Shown here: positions 16,841-25,824 of the stretch, piece by piece | Numbering within the stretch: position 1 is the stretch's first letter | Layout of the letters: every line of letters starts with the position of its first letter | Source: an uncultured Duganella sp. | Lineage (GTDB): Bacteria > Pseudomonadota > Gammaproteobacteria > Burkholderiales > Burkholderiaceae | Assembly (NCBI GenBank): GCA_946482335.1 | Contig: CAMLRG010000007.1 | Coordinates: 1-54,427, forward strand | Length of the DNA stretch: 54,427 bases | Reading direction: 5' to 3' | The notes under the pieces: model-generated | The model's database searches: none | Told to the model about the DNA's origin: nothing | Seen by the model: only the letters and a program-made list of their open reading frames with translations | Position numbers and translations under genes: made by a program

Positions 16841-17958
16841 GAGTGCTTGCCATCTACCCCGGCTTGAATCCGGCCTTCGACGAAGTGGCCCACGTGCTGC
16901 CGCCGCTGGTTGCCAGCGGCGTCGCGGTGCAGGTGGTCACGTCGCGCGTGTCGGCGCTGAAAAGCACGCAGCTGGGGGCCGAATTCGAAGACTTCCAGGG
17001 CGTGCCGATCCACCGCATCTTCCCCGACCTGCATGCGCTGGGACAGCGCGCCGAAGAATTCCTGCCGCAGGTGCGCGCCATCGCCGCGGATTTCCGGCCC
17101 GACGTGCTGCTGGTCAATTCCTTCCACAGCTTGCCGCTGCTGGCGCTGCTGCGTCCCGATTTTCCGGTGCCGGCCCTGCTGCGCGTCGAGACCGTGGACC
17201 CGCTGCAGCTGCTGCGGCGCCGCTATTACGCCGGGGTGCCCGCCATCGGCCGCGTGGCCGGGCGGCTGCGCTGGTGGCAGGTGTGCGGCCAGGTCGATGC
17301 GATGATGAGCAACGACCCGATCGACTTGCCGCACCTGTCGGCATTGGGCATGCGCGGGCGGCGCATCTTCTACGCCTCGCATTGCGCGCAACGCCCGGCC
17401 GAATGGCGGCCGGCGCGCGAACGCCAGCCGGACCAGATGATTTACGTCGGTTCGCTGATCCGCCACAAGAATTGCGAGCGCTGGCTGGAAACCGTGCCGG
17501 CCATCCTGGAACATACGCCGGTGCGGCGCTTCACCGTGATCGGGCGCGGCCCATACCGCCACGTGGTGGAGCGGCTGCGGCAGCGCTTCGGCGAGCGCAT
17601 CGAGTACCAGGAAGGGATGACGCGCCTGGAAGCGCTGGAGCGCTTGTCCAGCGCCTGGTTCGCCTACACGGAAAGCTATTCCGGCTGGGGCTTCCTGTGC
17701 GATGCGTGGTCGACCCGCACGCCGGTGCTGTGCCCGCAATCGACCTTCGGCATCGTGCCCGGCTGGACCGGGATGATGCCGCAAACCTTGCCGGGCATGC
17801 TGTCCACCATCAACCGGCTGTACCAGGATCCCGACTATTACGGCGCGTTGCAGGACGGCGGCGCGCTGCGCTACGCCTCCGAGCACACGGCCGATGTGGT
17901 CAGCCGCCAGTACCTGCAGATCCTGCGCGAGGTGGTGGCGGAAGGGAGGCGTGCATGA
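16837..17958 (+). CDS. GT4-like glycosyltransferase 1
   Basis: A 373-aa soluble protein with the two Rossmann-like halves of GT-B glycosyltransferases. The N-terminal half begins MRVLAIYPGLNPAFDEVAHVL; the C-terminal half has IYVGSLIRHKNCERWLE, FTVIGRGPYRHVVERL and a donor-site region YSGWGFLCDAWSTRTPVLCP. The usual EX7E motif is not clean, so the donor cannot be predicted. It would add one sugar to the lipid-linked repeat unit on the cytoplasmic face. The ATG 16837 start overlaps the flippase stop; a longer frame from 16621 would run inside the flippase gene. It couples by ATGA to the next gene. Confidence 0.8.
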   Translation: MRVLAIYPGLNPAFDEVAHVLPPLVASGVAVQVVTSRVSALKSTQLGAEFEDFQGVPIHRIFPDLHALGQRAEEFLPQVRAIAADFRPDVLLVNSFHSLPLLALLRPDFPVPALLRVETVDPLQLLRRRYYAGVPAIGRVAGRLRWWQVCGQVDAMMSNDPIDLPHLSALGMRGRRIFYASHCAQRPAEWRPARERQPDQMIYVGSLIRHKNCERWLETVPAILEHTPVRRFTVIGRGPYRHVVERLRQRFGERIEYQEGMTRLEALERLSSAWFAYTESYSGWGFLCDAWSTRTPVLCPQSTFGIVPGWTGMMPQTLPGMLSTINRLYQDPDYYGALQDGGALRYASEHTADVVSRQYLQILREVVAEGRRA

Positions 17959-18929
17959 TCCATGTGCTGTTGTCGCAAGCGGGCATTTACCGCGACGTGG
18001 CCGATTACCTGGGCACGCGCGGCGCGCGCGTCACCGTCATCGGACCGGAGGCGCCGGGCATGCGCGGCAAGGCCGCCATCGTGCTGGCGATGCTGTCGCC
18101 GCGGCTGCTGCGCGTGTTCGGCCTGTGGCGGCGCGAAGACCGGGTGCTGGCGGTGGGCTGGCAAGCCTTGCCGGTGCTGGCCCTGGTCAAGGCCGGGTTG
18201 CTGCCGCGCCCGCAGCGCCTGCTGGTGATGGCCTGCTTCGTGCACGGCCAGCGCGCGCGGCGCATTGCCGACCGCCTGCTGCGGCTGCTGCGCGTGCCGG
18301 GCCTGGGTTTCATCGCGTTTTCGCCGGGCGAGGCGCGCAACCTGGTCGAAGGCGTCGGCATCGACCCGCGCGACGTGCATTGCCATCTGTGGCGCCAGGA
18401 ATTGGGCGGCCGCGCCGACCCGCAGGACGGCGATGGCGGCATTTTCGCCGGCGGCTTTTCCAACCGCGACTACGATTTGCTGCTGGAGGCGGCCGAGCCG
18501 CTGGCGGCGCCGCTGGTGATCGTGGCCTCCGGGCGCAACCGCATGCGTGCGCCATCCTGCCCCAGCACGCGCGTGCTGCGCGACTTGCCGGAAGACGAGT
18601 TCGAAGGCTTGCTGGCGCGCAGCAGCGTGGTGGCGATGCCGCTGCGCGGCAGCGGCGAAGCGTGCGGGCAGAGCGTGCTGCTGCGCGTACTGCGGCATGG
18701 CAAGCCGCTGGTGGCCACGCGCCACGAAGCGATCGAAGATTACCTGGGCGCCGATTACCCGGGCTTCGTGCCGCACGGCGACGTGCAGGCGATGCGCGAG
18801 GCGCTGGCCGGGGCCTTGCGGCAGCCGGCCTGGCGCGAGGAATTGGCGCGGCGCGTGCGGCAGGCGGCGGCGCGGCTGGCGCAGCGCGGCGCGCCGGGCG
18901 CCGATATCGAGCAGTTCCTGATGGGATGA
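17955..18929 (+). CDS. Glycosyltransferase-like protein 2
   Basis: A 324-aa protein with a GT-B-like layout. The N-terminal half is short (MIHVLLSQAGIYRDVADYL), then a central linker. The C-terminal half has GGFSNRDYDLLLEAAEPL, VIVASGRNRM, LPEDEFEGLLARSSVVAMPL and SGEACGQSVLLRVLRHGKPLVATRHEAIEDYL, which match the nucleotide-sugar-binding half of GT4-type enzymes. It is shorter than most GT4 proteins. The start at ATG 17955 overlaps the previous stop (ATGA), and the stop lies 3 nt before the next gene. The sugar specificity is unknown. Confidence 0.75.
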   Translation: MIHVLLSQAGIYRDVADYLGTRGARVTVIGPEAPGMRGKAAIVLAMLSPRLLRVFGLWRREDRVLAVGWQALPVLALVKAGLLPRPQRLLVMACFVHGQRARRIADRLLRLLRVPGLGFIAFSPGEARNLVEGVGIDPRDVHCHLWRQELGGRADPQDGDGGIFAGGFSNRDYDLLLEAAEPLAAPLVIVASGRNRMRAPSCPSTRVLRDLPEDEFEGLLARSSVVAMPLRGSGEACGQSVLLRVLRHGKPLVATRHEAIEDYLGADYPGFVPHGDVQAMREALAGALRQPAWREELARRVRQAAARLAQRGAPGADIEQFLMG

Positions 18930-18932
18930 GCC

Positions 18933-20132
18933 ATGGCGCGCCCGCTCCGCATCCTGCAGTTGGTGCCGGAACCGCTGCCCACGTTCCGGGCCGACGTGGC
19001 GACCCTGTTCGGCAAGTACTTGCCGCGCCATGGCGTGCAATGCCATGTGGTGGGCAAGGGCAGCGCTGCGCCGCCGCAAAGCCAGGGTTTCGCTTCGGCG
19101 CGGCGCGCCAGCGTGGGCGCGCGCTGGAAGGCTGAACTCTCGTTCCTGCTGCTGTGCCTGCGCGCCTTGCTGGCGGCCAGGCGCAGCAATTGCGACGCGA
19201 TCCAGGTGCGCGACATGGTGTCGATCGGCTTGCTGGCGCTGGCGGTGGCGCGCTGCAAAGGCTTGCCGATGGTGTACTGGGTGTCTTACCTGATGAGCGA
19301 AGGGCGCATCGAACGCGCGCGCGCCCAGCCGGGCGGCCTGCGGGCGCGGCTGGTCCTGCTGAAAGGCTTGGCGGAACGCTGGCTGCTGTACCGCGTGCTG
19401 CTGCCGCGCGCCGACCACGTGTTCGTGCAGAGCGAAGCGATGGCGCGCCATATGCATGCGCAAGGCGTGCCGCCGCCACGCGTGAGCGCGGTGCCGATGG
19501 GGGTGGACATGGAAAGCGTGGCGCATCCGCTGCAGGGACGGGTCTGGCCGGGCTGGGAAGGCCGGCCGGTGATCGCCTACCTCGGCACGCTGGACCGCGC
19601 GCGCCGGCTGGAGGAATTGCTTGACGCCTTGCAGCTGGTGCGGCGCGAGCAGGCCGAGGCCAGCCTGCTGCTGATCGGCGGCGCGCCGCAGCCGGGCGAC
19701 GTGGCGCAATTGCTGCAGGCGGCCGCGGCGCGCGGCCTAAGCGAGGCGGTGCAGGTGACGGGCTGGCTGCCGGCGGCGCAAGCCTGGGAATATTTGCTGG
19801 GGGCGCAGGCGGCGGTGTCGTACGTGCCGCGCGGCGCGCTGTACGACGTCAGTTCGCCCACCAAGCTGCTGGAATACCTGGCGCTGGGCATGCCATGCGT
19901 CGGCAACGACACGCCGGACCAGGCGGCCGTGCTGGCCGCCAGCGGTGCCGGCTGGCTGGCGGCCAGCACGCCGCAGGCGATGGCCGAGGCGCTGCTGGCC
20001 ATCCTGCGCGACCCGGACGCGGCGCGCGCGCGGGCGGCTGCCGGCCCGGCCTTCATCGAAGCGGAACGCAGCTACCGCGTGCTGGGCGCAGCGGTGGCGG
20101 CACGGTACAGGAGGGTGCTCGATGTTCAATGA
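18933..20132 (+). CDS. GT4 family glycosyltransferase 3
   Basis: A 399-aa GT-B fold enzyme. The N-terminal domain begins RPLRILQLVPEPLPTFRADV. The C-terminal GT1/GT4 donor domain shows IAYLGTLDRARRLEELLDAL, LLLIGGAPQPGDV, VTGWLPAAQAWEYLLGAQAAV and SSPTKLLEYLALGMPCVGND, the last holding a Glu of the EX7E-type motif. It is a typical repeat-unit glycosyltransferase acting at the inner face of the cytoplasmic membrane. It overlaps the adenylate-forming enzyme gene downstream by 11 nt. Confidence 0.88.
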   Translation: MARPLRILQLVPEPLPTFRADVATLFGKYLPRHGVQCHVVGKGSAAPPQSQGFASARRASVGARWKAELSFLLLCLRALLAARRSNCDAIQVRDMVSIGLLALAVARCKGLPMVYWVSYLMSEGRIERARAQPGGLRARLVLLKGLAERWLLYRVLLPRADHVFVQSEAMARHMHAQGVPPPRVSAVPMGVDMESVAHPLQGRVWPGWEGRPVIAYLGTLDRARRLEELLDALQLVRREQAEASLLLIGGAPQPGDVAQLLQAAAARGLSEAVQVTGWLPAAQAWEYLLGAQAAVSYVPRGALYDVSSPTKLLEYLALGMPCVGNDTPDQAAVLAASGAGWLAASTPQAMAEALLAILRDPDAARARAAAGPAFIEAERSYRVLGAAVAARYRRVLDVQ

Positions 20133-21441
20133 ACTGCGCCAGGAATTCCGGTATGGCGGCCGGGCGCTGGTGCGCGACAATGTGCTGTGCCGCCGGCTGG
20201 TGGAGCGGCTGCGCGCGCACGAGACGATGGACGAGGCGGCGCAGCAGGCGCTGGTCGACCGCCTGCTGCACCGCAGCCTGCAGGCGGCGGTCACGCAGCT
20301 GCCGTATTACTCGCATCTGCCGCGCGACTTTGCGCCGGCCGAAGCGCGCCAGGTGCTGCGCGAGATGTTCCCCATCGTCGACAAGCCGACCCTGGTGGCC
20401 AACCCGCAGCTGCTGTATCCCAATGGCGGCGTGAAGCGGCCGTGGCATGCGGTGGGCAAGACCAGCGGTTCCACCGGCGCCCCGCTGACGATCTTCCGCA
20501 GCCTGCGCTCGGTGCAGATGGAGCAAGCCTTCATCAAGCGGCACTGGCGCTGGTCCGGCTACACGGACGGCATGCCGCGCGCCACGCTGCGCGGCGACCT
20601 GGTGACGCCGATCGAGCGCCGCGAACCGCCGTACTGGTTCGAGAACCGTTACAACCGCCAGCTGGTGCTGTCGTCGCGCCACCTGACCGACCATTGCGTC
20701 GACGCCATCATCGACAAGCTGCGCCAGTTCTCGCCCTTCATGATGCAGGCCTATCCTTCGGCGGCCTATACGCTGGCGCAGTACCTGGAGCGGCGCGGCA
20801 CGGCGCTGCGCATCCCTTTCCTGTTCACCGGTTCGGAACCGCTGTACGAGCACCAGCAGGCACTGATCCGGGAGCGCCTGGCGGGCAAGATCATGGACAT
20901 GTACGGCAACGCCGAGCGGGTGGCATTCGCCACCCAGTGCGAGCATGGCGCCATGCACCTGAACACGGATTATTCGTACGTGGAGTTCGTCGACGGCCAG
21001 ATCGTGGGCACCACGCTGCACAACCTGGCGATGCCGCTGGTGCGCTACCGTTTGAGCGACCGTAGCAGCGTGCTGCCGGGGCGCTGCCCTTGCGGCCGGA
21101 CCTTCCCCCTGATCGCGCCGGTGCTGGGCAAACTGGAGGACCGCGTCACCGGCGGCGATGGTTCGGAAATCAGCCCCTCGGTGATGACTTTTGCCTTCAA
21201 ATACGCCAAAAACCTGCGCAAGTCGCAGGTGGCGCAGGTGGGGCCGGCGCATTGGGAGTTGCGCATCGTGCCGGACGTGGGCTATTCGCAGGCCGACGAG
21301 GAGCTGCTGATCCAGAATATCCGCACCATGGTCGACCCCACCGTGCGGCTGACGATCGTGCTGCGCGATGAATTGCCCGATACGGCGGCGGGCAAGTTCC
21401 GCTGGATCGTCAACGAATGGCAGGATGGGCGGCGCACGTGA
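20122..21441 (+). CDS. PaaK/CapK-like adenylate-forming enzyme
   Basis: A 439-aa relative of phenylacetate-CoA ligase and CapK. The adenylation P-loop GKTSGSTGAPLTIF lies near residue 113, with further family motifs DMYGNAER near 260, VRYRLSDR near 310, the Cys pair in GRCPCGRTFPL, LEDRV, and the C-terminal lysine region TAAGKFRWI. Such enzymes activate a carboxylic acid as an acyl-adenylate. In capsule and EPS loci their substrate is not established; an acyl decoration of the polymer is one possibility. The start is ATG 20122 after GGAGGG. It overlaps the next glycosyltransferase by GTGA at 21438-21441. Confidence 0.85.
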   Translation: MFNELRQEFRYGGRALVRDNVLCRRLVERLRAHETMDEAAQQALVDRLLHRSLQAAVTQLPYYSHLPRDFAPAEARQVLREMFPIVDKPTLVANPQLLYPNGGVKRPWHAVGKTSGSTGAPLTIFRSLRSVQMEQAFIKRHWRWSGYTDGMPRATLRGDLVTPIERREPPYWFENRYNRQLVLSSRHLTDHCVDAIIDKLRQFSPFMMQAYPSAAYTLAQYLERRGTALRIPFLFTGSEPLYEHQQALIRERLAGKIMDMYGNAERVAFATQCEHGAMHLNTDYSYVEFVDGQIVGTTLHNLAMPLVRYRLSDRSSVLPGRCPCGRTFPLIAPVLGKLEDRVTGGDGSEISPSVMTFAFKYAKNLRKSQVAQVGPAHWELRIVPDVGYSQADEELLIQNIRTMVDPTVRLTIVLRDELPDTAAGKFRWIVNEWQDGRRT

Positions 21442-22505
21442 AATCCATCGTCATGCTCGGTACGGGATTGGAAACGATGGGCGGCATCGCGGCCGTGGTG
21501 CGCGTGTACCAGGAGGCCGGGCTGCTGCAGCGCTACGGCGTGCGTTACCTGGCCACGCATTGCGACGGCAGCCGCTGGCGCAAGCTGGGCGCCATGCTGC
21601 GCGCCTACGCCGCTTTCGCCGGCATGCTGCTGCGGGGCCGGGTGGGGCTGCTGCATGTGCACCTGGCCTCGCGCGCCAGCTTCTGGCGCAAATCCGGCTT
21701 CTTCCTGCTGGCCATGCTGTGCCGGATCCCCGCCATCCTGCACCTGCATGGCGGCGGTTTCGCGCGCTTTTACGGCGAGGAATGCGGGCCCCTGCGGCAG
21801 CGCTTCGTACGCTTCATCTTCGACCGTTGCGCGCGCATCGTGGTGCTGTCGGAAGGCTGGCGGCAGTGGGTGGGGTCGATGTGCAGCAACCCGCAGGTGG
21901 TCTGCCTGTACAACCCGGTACTGCTGCCGCCGGAAAGCACCTGGGATGCGCGCCGCCGCGGCGCTGTGCTGTCGCTGGGCCGGCTGGGGCGGCAAAAGGG
22001 CAGCTTCGACCTGCTGCAGGCGGCGGCACGGGTGGCGCCGCGGGTGGACGGGCTGGAACTGCGCCTGGCCGGCGACGGCGACCTCGACGCGGTGCGGGCG
22101 CAGGCCGCGCAACTGGGGATCGCCAGCCAAGTCCAGCTGCTCGGCTGGGTGAGCGGGGAAGGCAAGCAGCGGCAGCTGGCGCTGGCGCAGCTGTTCGCCT
22201 TGCCGTCTTACATTGAAGGGTTGCCCATGAGCGTGCTGGAAGCCATGGCGGCCGGGCTGCCGGTGCTGGCGACCGCGGTGGGCGGGATTCCCGAAGCGGT
22301 GGCGGACGGGGTGGAAGGCTTCCTGGTGCCGCCCGGCGACGTCGATGCGCTGGCGGCGCGCCTGGCGCAATTGCTGGACGACCAAGCGCTGGCGCGGCGC
22401 ATGGGGGAAGCGGGGCGGCGCAAGGTGGAAAGCACTTTCAGCAGCGACGCCGTGTTGCCGCGCATTGAGCGGCTGTATCGTGAACTGGGGTTTATGCCGC
22501 AATGA
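21438..22505 (+). CDS. GT4 family glycosyltransferase 4
   Basis: A 355-aa classic GT4 enzyme. The N-terminal domain opens VMLGTGLETMGGIAAVVRVY with the Gly-rich acceptor loop. The C-terminal half has VLSLGRLGRQKGSFDLLQAA, LRLAGDGDL, VQLLGWVSGEGK and the EX7E motif EGLPMSVLEAMAAGLPV followed by GGIPEAVADG. The start is GTG 21438, overlapping the previous stop by GTGA; the in-frame ATG 21417 would lie deeper inside the neighbour. It couples by ATGA to the heparinase-fold gene at 22502. It adds a repeat-unit sugar; the donor is unknown. Confidence 0.9.
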   Translation: MKSIVMLGTGLETMGGIAAVVRVYQEAGLLQRYGVRYLATHCDGSRWRKLGAMLRAYAAFAGMLLRGRVGLLHVHLASRASFWRKSGFFLLAMLCRIPAILHLHGGGFARFYGEECGPLRQRFVRFIFDRCARIVVLSEGWRQWVGSMCSNPQVVCLYNPVLLPPESTWDARRRGAVLSLGRLGRQKGSFDLLQAAARVAPRVDGLELRLAGDGDLDAVRAQAAQLGIASQVQLLGWVSGEGKQRQLALAQLFALPSYIEGLPMSVLEAMAAGLPVLATAVGGIPEAVADGVEGFLVPPGDVDALAARLAQLLDDQALARRMGEAGRRKVESTFSSDAVLPRIERLYRELGFMPQ

Positions 22506-24517
22506 CTGCACTGGCCTGGAAAATCAACCGCTTGAAGCTGATGGGGCCGGCCGAGGTGGCATGGCGGGTGCGCCAGCTGGCGCGCCGCCAAGCCGCCGGG
22601 TTCGGGCTCGGCCTCGCCAGCCATCCGCCGGCCCCTTCACTGCAACGCTTTGGGGCCGCTTTCCTGGCCAGGGCGCCGGCCGGGGCGGCGGCGCGCAGCG
22701 CGCAAGGCCTGGACGCCGCGGCCGCGGCGCCGGCGGGTATCGACGCGGCGGCACTGTGCGCGGCGGCCGATGCGCTGCTGGCCGGGCGCTGGGACGTGTT
22801 CGCGTTGCGCGGCGCACCGCTCGGCTTCCCGCCGCAGTGGAACCGCGACCCGCGCAGCGGTACCGTGGCACCGATGGCGCCGGGGCCGTCGATCGATTAC
22901 CGCGACCCGTCCCTGGTGGGCGACATCAAATACCTGTGGGAGCCGAGCCGCCACCTGGAACTGGTCACGCTGGCCCAAGCCTGGTGCTGCAGCCGCGAGC
23001 GCAAATACCGCGACGGCGCGCGCCTGCTGCTGACCTCATGGCTCGACCAGTGCCCGTATCCGCAAGGTGTGCACTGGGCCAGCGCGCTGGAACTGGGGGT
23101 GCGCCTGCTGAACTGGAGCGCCGCCTGGCAACTGCTGGACGGTACGATCGACCCGGACTGGCGCCAGCGCTGGCTGAACGCGGTCTACGAGCACTGCCAC
23201 TTCATCAGCCGCCACCTGTCGCGCCACTCGTCTGCCAACAACCATTTGCTGGGCGAATATATGGGCCTGTACGTGGCCAGCCTGCAATGGCCGTGCTGGC
23301 CCGAAAGCGTCCGCTGGCGCGCCCTGGCCGAGCGCGGCCTGGCCGAACAGGGCATGCAGCAAAACTGGGACGATGGCGTCAACAAGGAACAGGCGGTCTA
23401 TTACCACCACGAAGTGATGGACATGATGCTGCTCTGCCAGCTGGCCGCGCAAGCCAACGGCTGCAGTTTCGCGCTGCCCTGGCTGGCGCGCCTGGAACGG
23501 ATGGCCGAATTCCTGGCCGCGCTGATGGACGTGGGGGGCAACGTGCCGATGATCGGCGACGCCGACGATGCGCGCATGCTGCGCCTGGACGCGGCGCAAG
23601 CGCCGCCTTACCGCACGCTGCTGGCCAGTGCTGCATTATTGTTCGGCCGCGCCGACTTGCGCGCCAAGGCGGGTGCGCTGGACGACCGCAACCGCTGGCT
23701 GTTCGCCGATGCCGATGCGCGCTGGGCGGCGCTGTCGGGCGCGCCGGCCGCTGCCGCCGGCCCGCCGCGCACGGCCTTCCCGCGCGGCGGCTACTATCTG
23801 CTGGGCAAGGATTTCGACACGCCGCAGGAAGTGCGCATCGTGGTCGACTGCGGCCCGCTCGGCTACCTGTCGCTGGCGGCGCACGGCCACGCCGACGCGC
23901 TGGCTTTCACGCTCTCGATGGGCGGCGAAGAAATGCTGGTCGACCCCGGCACCTACGCCTACCACACGCAGCGCCAATGGCGCGATTATTTCCGCAGCAC
24001 GGCGGCGCACAATACGGTGCAAGTCGATGGGCGCGACCAGTCGCAAATCGGCGGCAATTTCATGTGGCTGCACAAGGCCCAGGCTGTTGCGCAAGCGCAT
24101 GAGGCAACCCATTTCTTTGACGGAAAGCACAACGGCTACCTGCGCTTGCGCGATCCGGTCATGCATCGGCGCGTGCTGCGCTACGATGCCCAACGGAACG
24201 CGGTCCAAGTCGAAGATACCCTAGAATGCCTTGGTGAGCACGAGGTAGCCCTGCACTGGCATTTTGCGGAAGGCTGCCATCTTGAAACGGCTGGGCCAAC
24301 CCTGCATGCCGCCAAAGGCGGCAAAGGCTTGCGCATGACATGCCATTTCGGTAGCGGGCCCCAACTCTATTGCGCCAGCACGGCGCCGATCGCGGGATGG
24401 ATCTCGCGCAGCTTCGACAGCAAAGCCGGTATCACGACTGCCCAATGGCGCGGTGCGATACGCGGCACAACCACGGTCGTGACCGAGATCGCCTTAATGG
24501 AAGGAGCGTCATCGTGA
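22502..24517 (+). CDS. Heparinase II/III family protein without signal peptide
   Basis: A 671-aa protein of the heparinase II/III (alginate lyase-like) superfamily. The N-terminus (LKLMGPAEVAWRVRQLARRQ) is the conserved opening of the EPS-locus version and is not a signal peptide. The toroid domain shows WEPSRHLELVTLAQAW, NNHLLGEYMGLYVASLQWP and VNKEQAVYYHHEV. The C-terminal beta domain has AAHGHADALAFTLSMGG, VDPGTYAYHTQRQWRDYF and STAAHNTVQVDGRDQS, with the His and Tyr residues expected of lyases. Its place between glycosyltransferases and the uronic-acid dehydrogenase suggests it acts on the uronate-containing EPS, but the apparent lack of an export signal is puzzling. Confidence 0.85.
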   Translation: MTALAWKINRLKLMGPAEVAWRVRQLARRQAAGFGLGLASHPPAPSLQRFGAAFLARAPAGAAARSAQGLDAAAAAPAGIDAAALCAAADALLAGRWDVFALRGAPLGFPPQWNRDPRSGTVAPMAPGPSIDYRDPSLVGDIKYLWEPSRHLELVTLAQAWCCSRERKYRDGARLLLTSWLDQCPYPQGVHWASALELGVRLLNWSAAWQLLDGTIDPDWRQRWLNAVYEHCHFISRHLSRHSSANNHLLGEYMGLYVASLQWPCWPESVRWRALAERGLAEQGMQQNWDDGVNKEQAVYYHHEVMDMMLLCQLAAQANGCSFALPWLARLERMAEFLAALMDVGGNVPMIGDADDARMLRLDAAQAPPYRTLLASAALLFGRADLRAKAGALDDRNRWLFADADARWAALSGAPAAAAGPPRTAFPRGGYYLLGKDFDTPQEVRIVVDCGPLGYLSLAAHGHADALAFTLSMGGEEMLVDPGTYAYHTQRQWRDYFRSTAAHNTVQVDGRDQSQIGGNFMWLHKAQAVAQAHEATHFFDGKHNGYLRLRDPVMHRRVLRYDAQRNAVQVEDTLECLGEHEVALHWHFAEGCHLETAGPTLHAAKGGKGLRMTCHFGSGPQLYCASTAPIAGWISRSFDSKAGITTAQWRGAIRGTTTVVTEIALMEGASS

Positions 24518-25824
24518 AGATCAGTATCTTTGGCATGGGTTATGTGGGTGCGGTATCGGCGGGCTGCCTGGCGGCGGAAGGCCATACGGTGGTTGGCGTC
24601 GACCCGAACCGCACCAAGGTGGGGCTGATCAACGAAGGCCGCACGCCGATCATCGAGAAGGATATCGGCGACATGATCGCCGCCGCGGTGCGCGACGGCC
24701 GCCTGCGCGCCACCGAGAACGTGCGCGATGCCGTGATGGACAGCGATATTTCGCTGGTGTGCGTCGGCACGCCGTCGCAGCTGAACGGCAACCTGGACTT
24801 GAGCGCTGTGCGCAAGGTGTGCGAACAGATCGGCGCCGCCTTGCGCGAAAAGGAGGGCTTCCACGTGGTGGTGGCGCGCAGCACCATGCTGCCAGGTTCG
24901 ATGCGCTCGCTGGTGATCCCGACGCTGGAGCAGGCGTCGGGCAAGCGTGCCGGCGTCGACTTCGGTGTGTGCAGCAATCCCGAATTCCTGCGCGAAGGCA
25001 CGGCGGTGCACGATTACCACCATCCGCCCAAGACGGTGATCGGCGAGACCGACCAGCGCTCGGGCGAATTGCTGCTGCAGCTGTATGCCGGCATGGATGC
25101 GCCGGTGGTGCGCACCGACGTCGAAACGGCGGAGATGGTGAAGTACACCGACAATACCTGGCATGCGCTGAAAGTCGATTTCGCCAACGAGATCGGCAAT
25201 ATCTGCAAGGCGGTCGGCATCGACGGCCACCAGGTGATGGAGATCTTCTGCAAGGACACCAAGCTCAATCTGTCGCCGTATTACATGAAGCCCGGTTTCG
25301 CCTTCGGCGGCTCCTGCCTGCCGAAGGACGTGCGGGCCCTGGTCTACAAGGCGCGCCAGCTCGACCTGGAATTGCCGCTGCTGAACGCCATCCTGCCGTC
25401 CAACCACAAGCAGGTGGAGAAGGGCTTGAAGATGGTGATGGAAAAGCCGGGCAGGAAGGTCGGCATCCTCGGCTTCTCCTTCAAGGCCGGCACCGACGAC
25501 TTGCGCGAGTCGCCGCTGGTGGACGTGATCGAACACTTGATCGGCAAGGGTTACGAACTCAAGCTGTACGACAGGAACGTCAAGCTGGCGGCGCTGACCG
25601 GCGCCAACCAGGACTACATCCTGAACATCATCCCCCATATCTCGCGGCTGATGGTCGATTCCCTGGACGATGTGCTGGCCTTCGCCGACACCGTGGTGAT
25701 CGGCAATGGCGCAACGGAATTCCAGTCGGTGCCCGACCGGCTGCGGCCGGGACAGCACCTGGTGGACCTGGTGCGGGTCTCGGGCAAGCAGAGCGAGGGG
25801 GCGTACGATGGCATCTGCTGGTAA
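24514..25824 (+). CDS. algD: GDP-mannose 6-dehydrogenase (AlgD-like)
   Basis: A 436-aa nucleotide-sugar dehydrogenase, the same length as Pseudomonas AlgD. The NAD site is KISIFGMGYVGAVSAGCL. The catalytic cysteine is Cys268 in FGGSCLPKDVRAL, at the same position as in AlgD, and the chain ends EGAYDGICW, like AlgD. Other shared stretches are VDFGVCSNPEFLREGT and GFSFKAGTDDLRESPLVD. It would oxidise GDP-mannose to GDP-mannuronate using two NAD. A UDP-glucose dehydrogenase is less likely, given these AlgD-specific stretches and the ManC-like enzyme downstream. The start is GTG 24514, overlapping the previous stop by GTGA and preceded by AAGGAG. Confidence 0.88.
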   Translation: MKISIFGMGYVGAVSAGCLAAEGHTVVGVDPNRTKVGLINEGRTPIIEKDIGDMIAAAVRDGRLRATENVRDAVMDSDISLVCVGTPSQLNGNLDLSAVRKVCEQIGAALREKEGFHVVVARSTMLPGSMRSLVIPTLEQASGKRAGVDFGVCSNPEFLREGTAVHDYHHPPKTVIGETDQRSGELLLQLYAGMDAPVVRTDVETAEMVKYTDNTWHALKVDFANEIGNICKAVGIDGHQVMEIFCKDTKLNLSPYYMKPGFAFGGSCLPKDVRALVYKARQLDLELPLLNAILPSNHKQVEKGLKMVMEKPGRKVGILGFSFKAGTDDLRESPLVDVIEHLIGKGYELKLYDRNVKLAALTGANQDYILNIIPHISRLMVDSLDDVLAFADTVVIGNGATEFQSVPDRLRPGQHLVDLVRVSGKQSEGAYDGICW

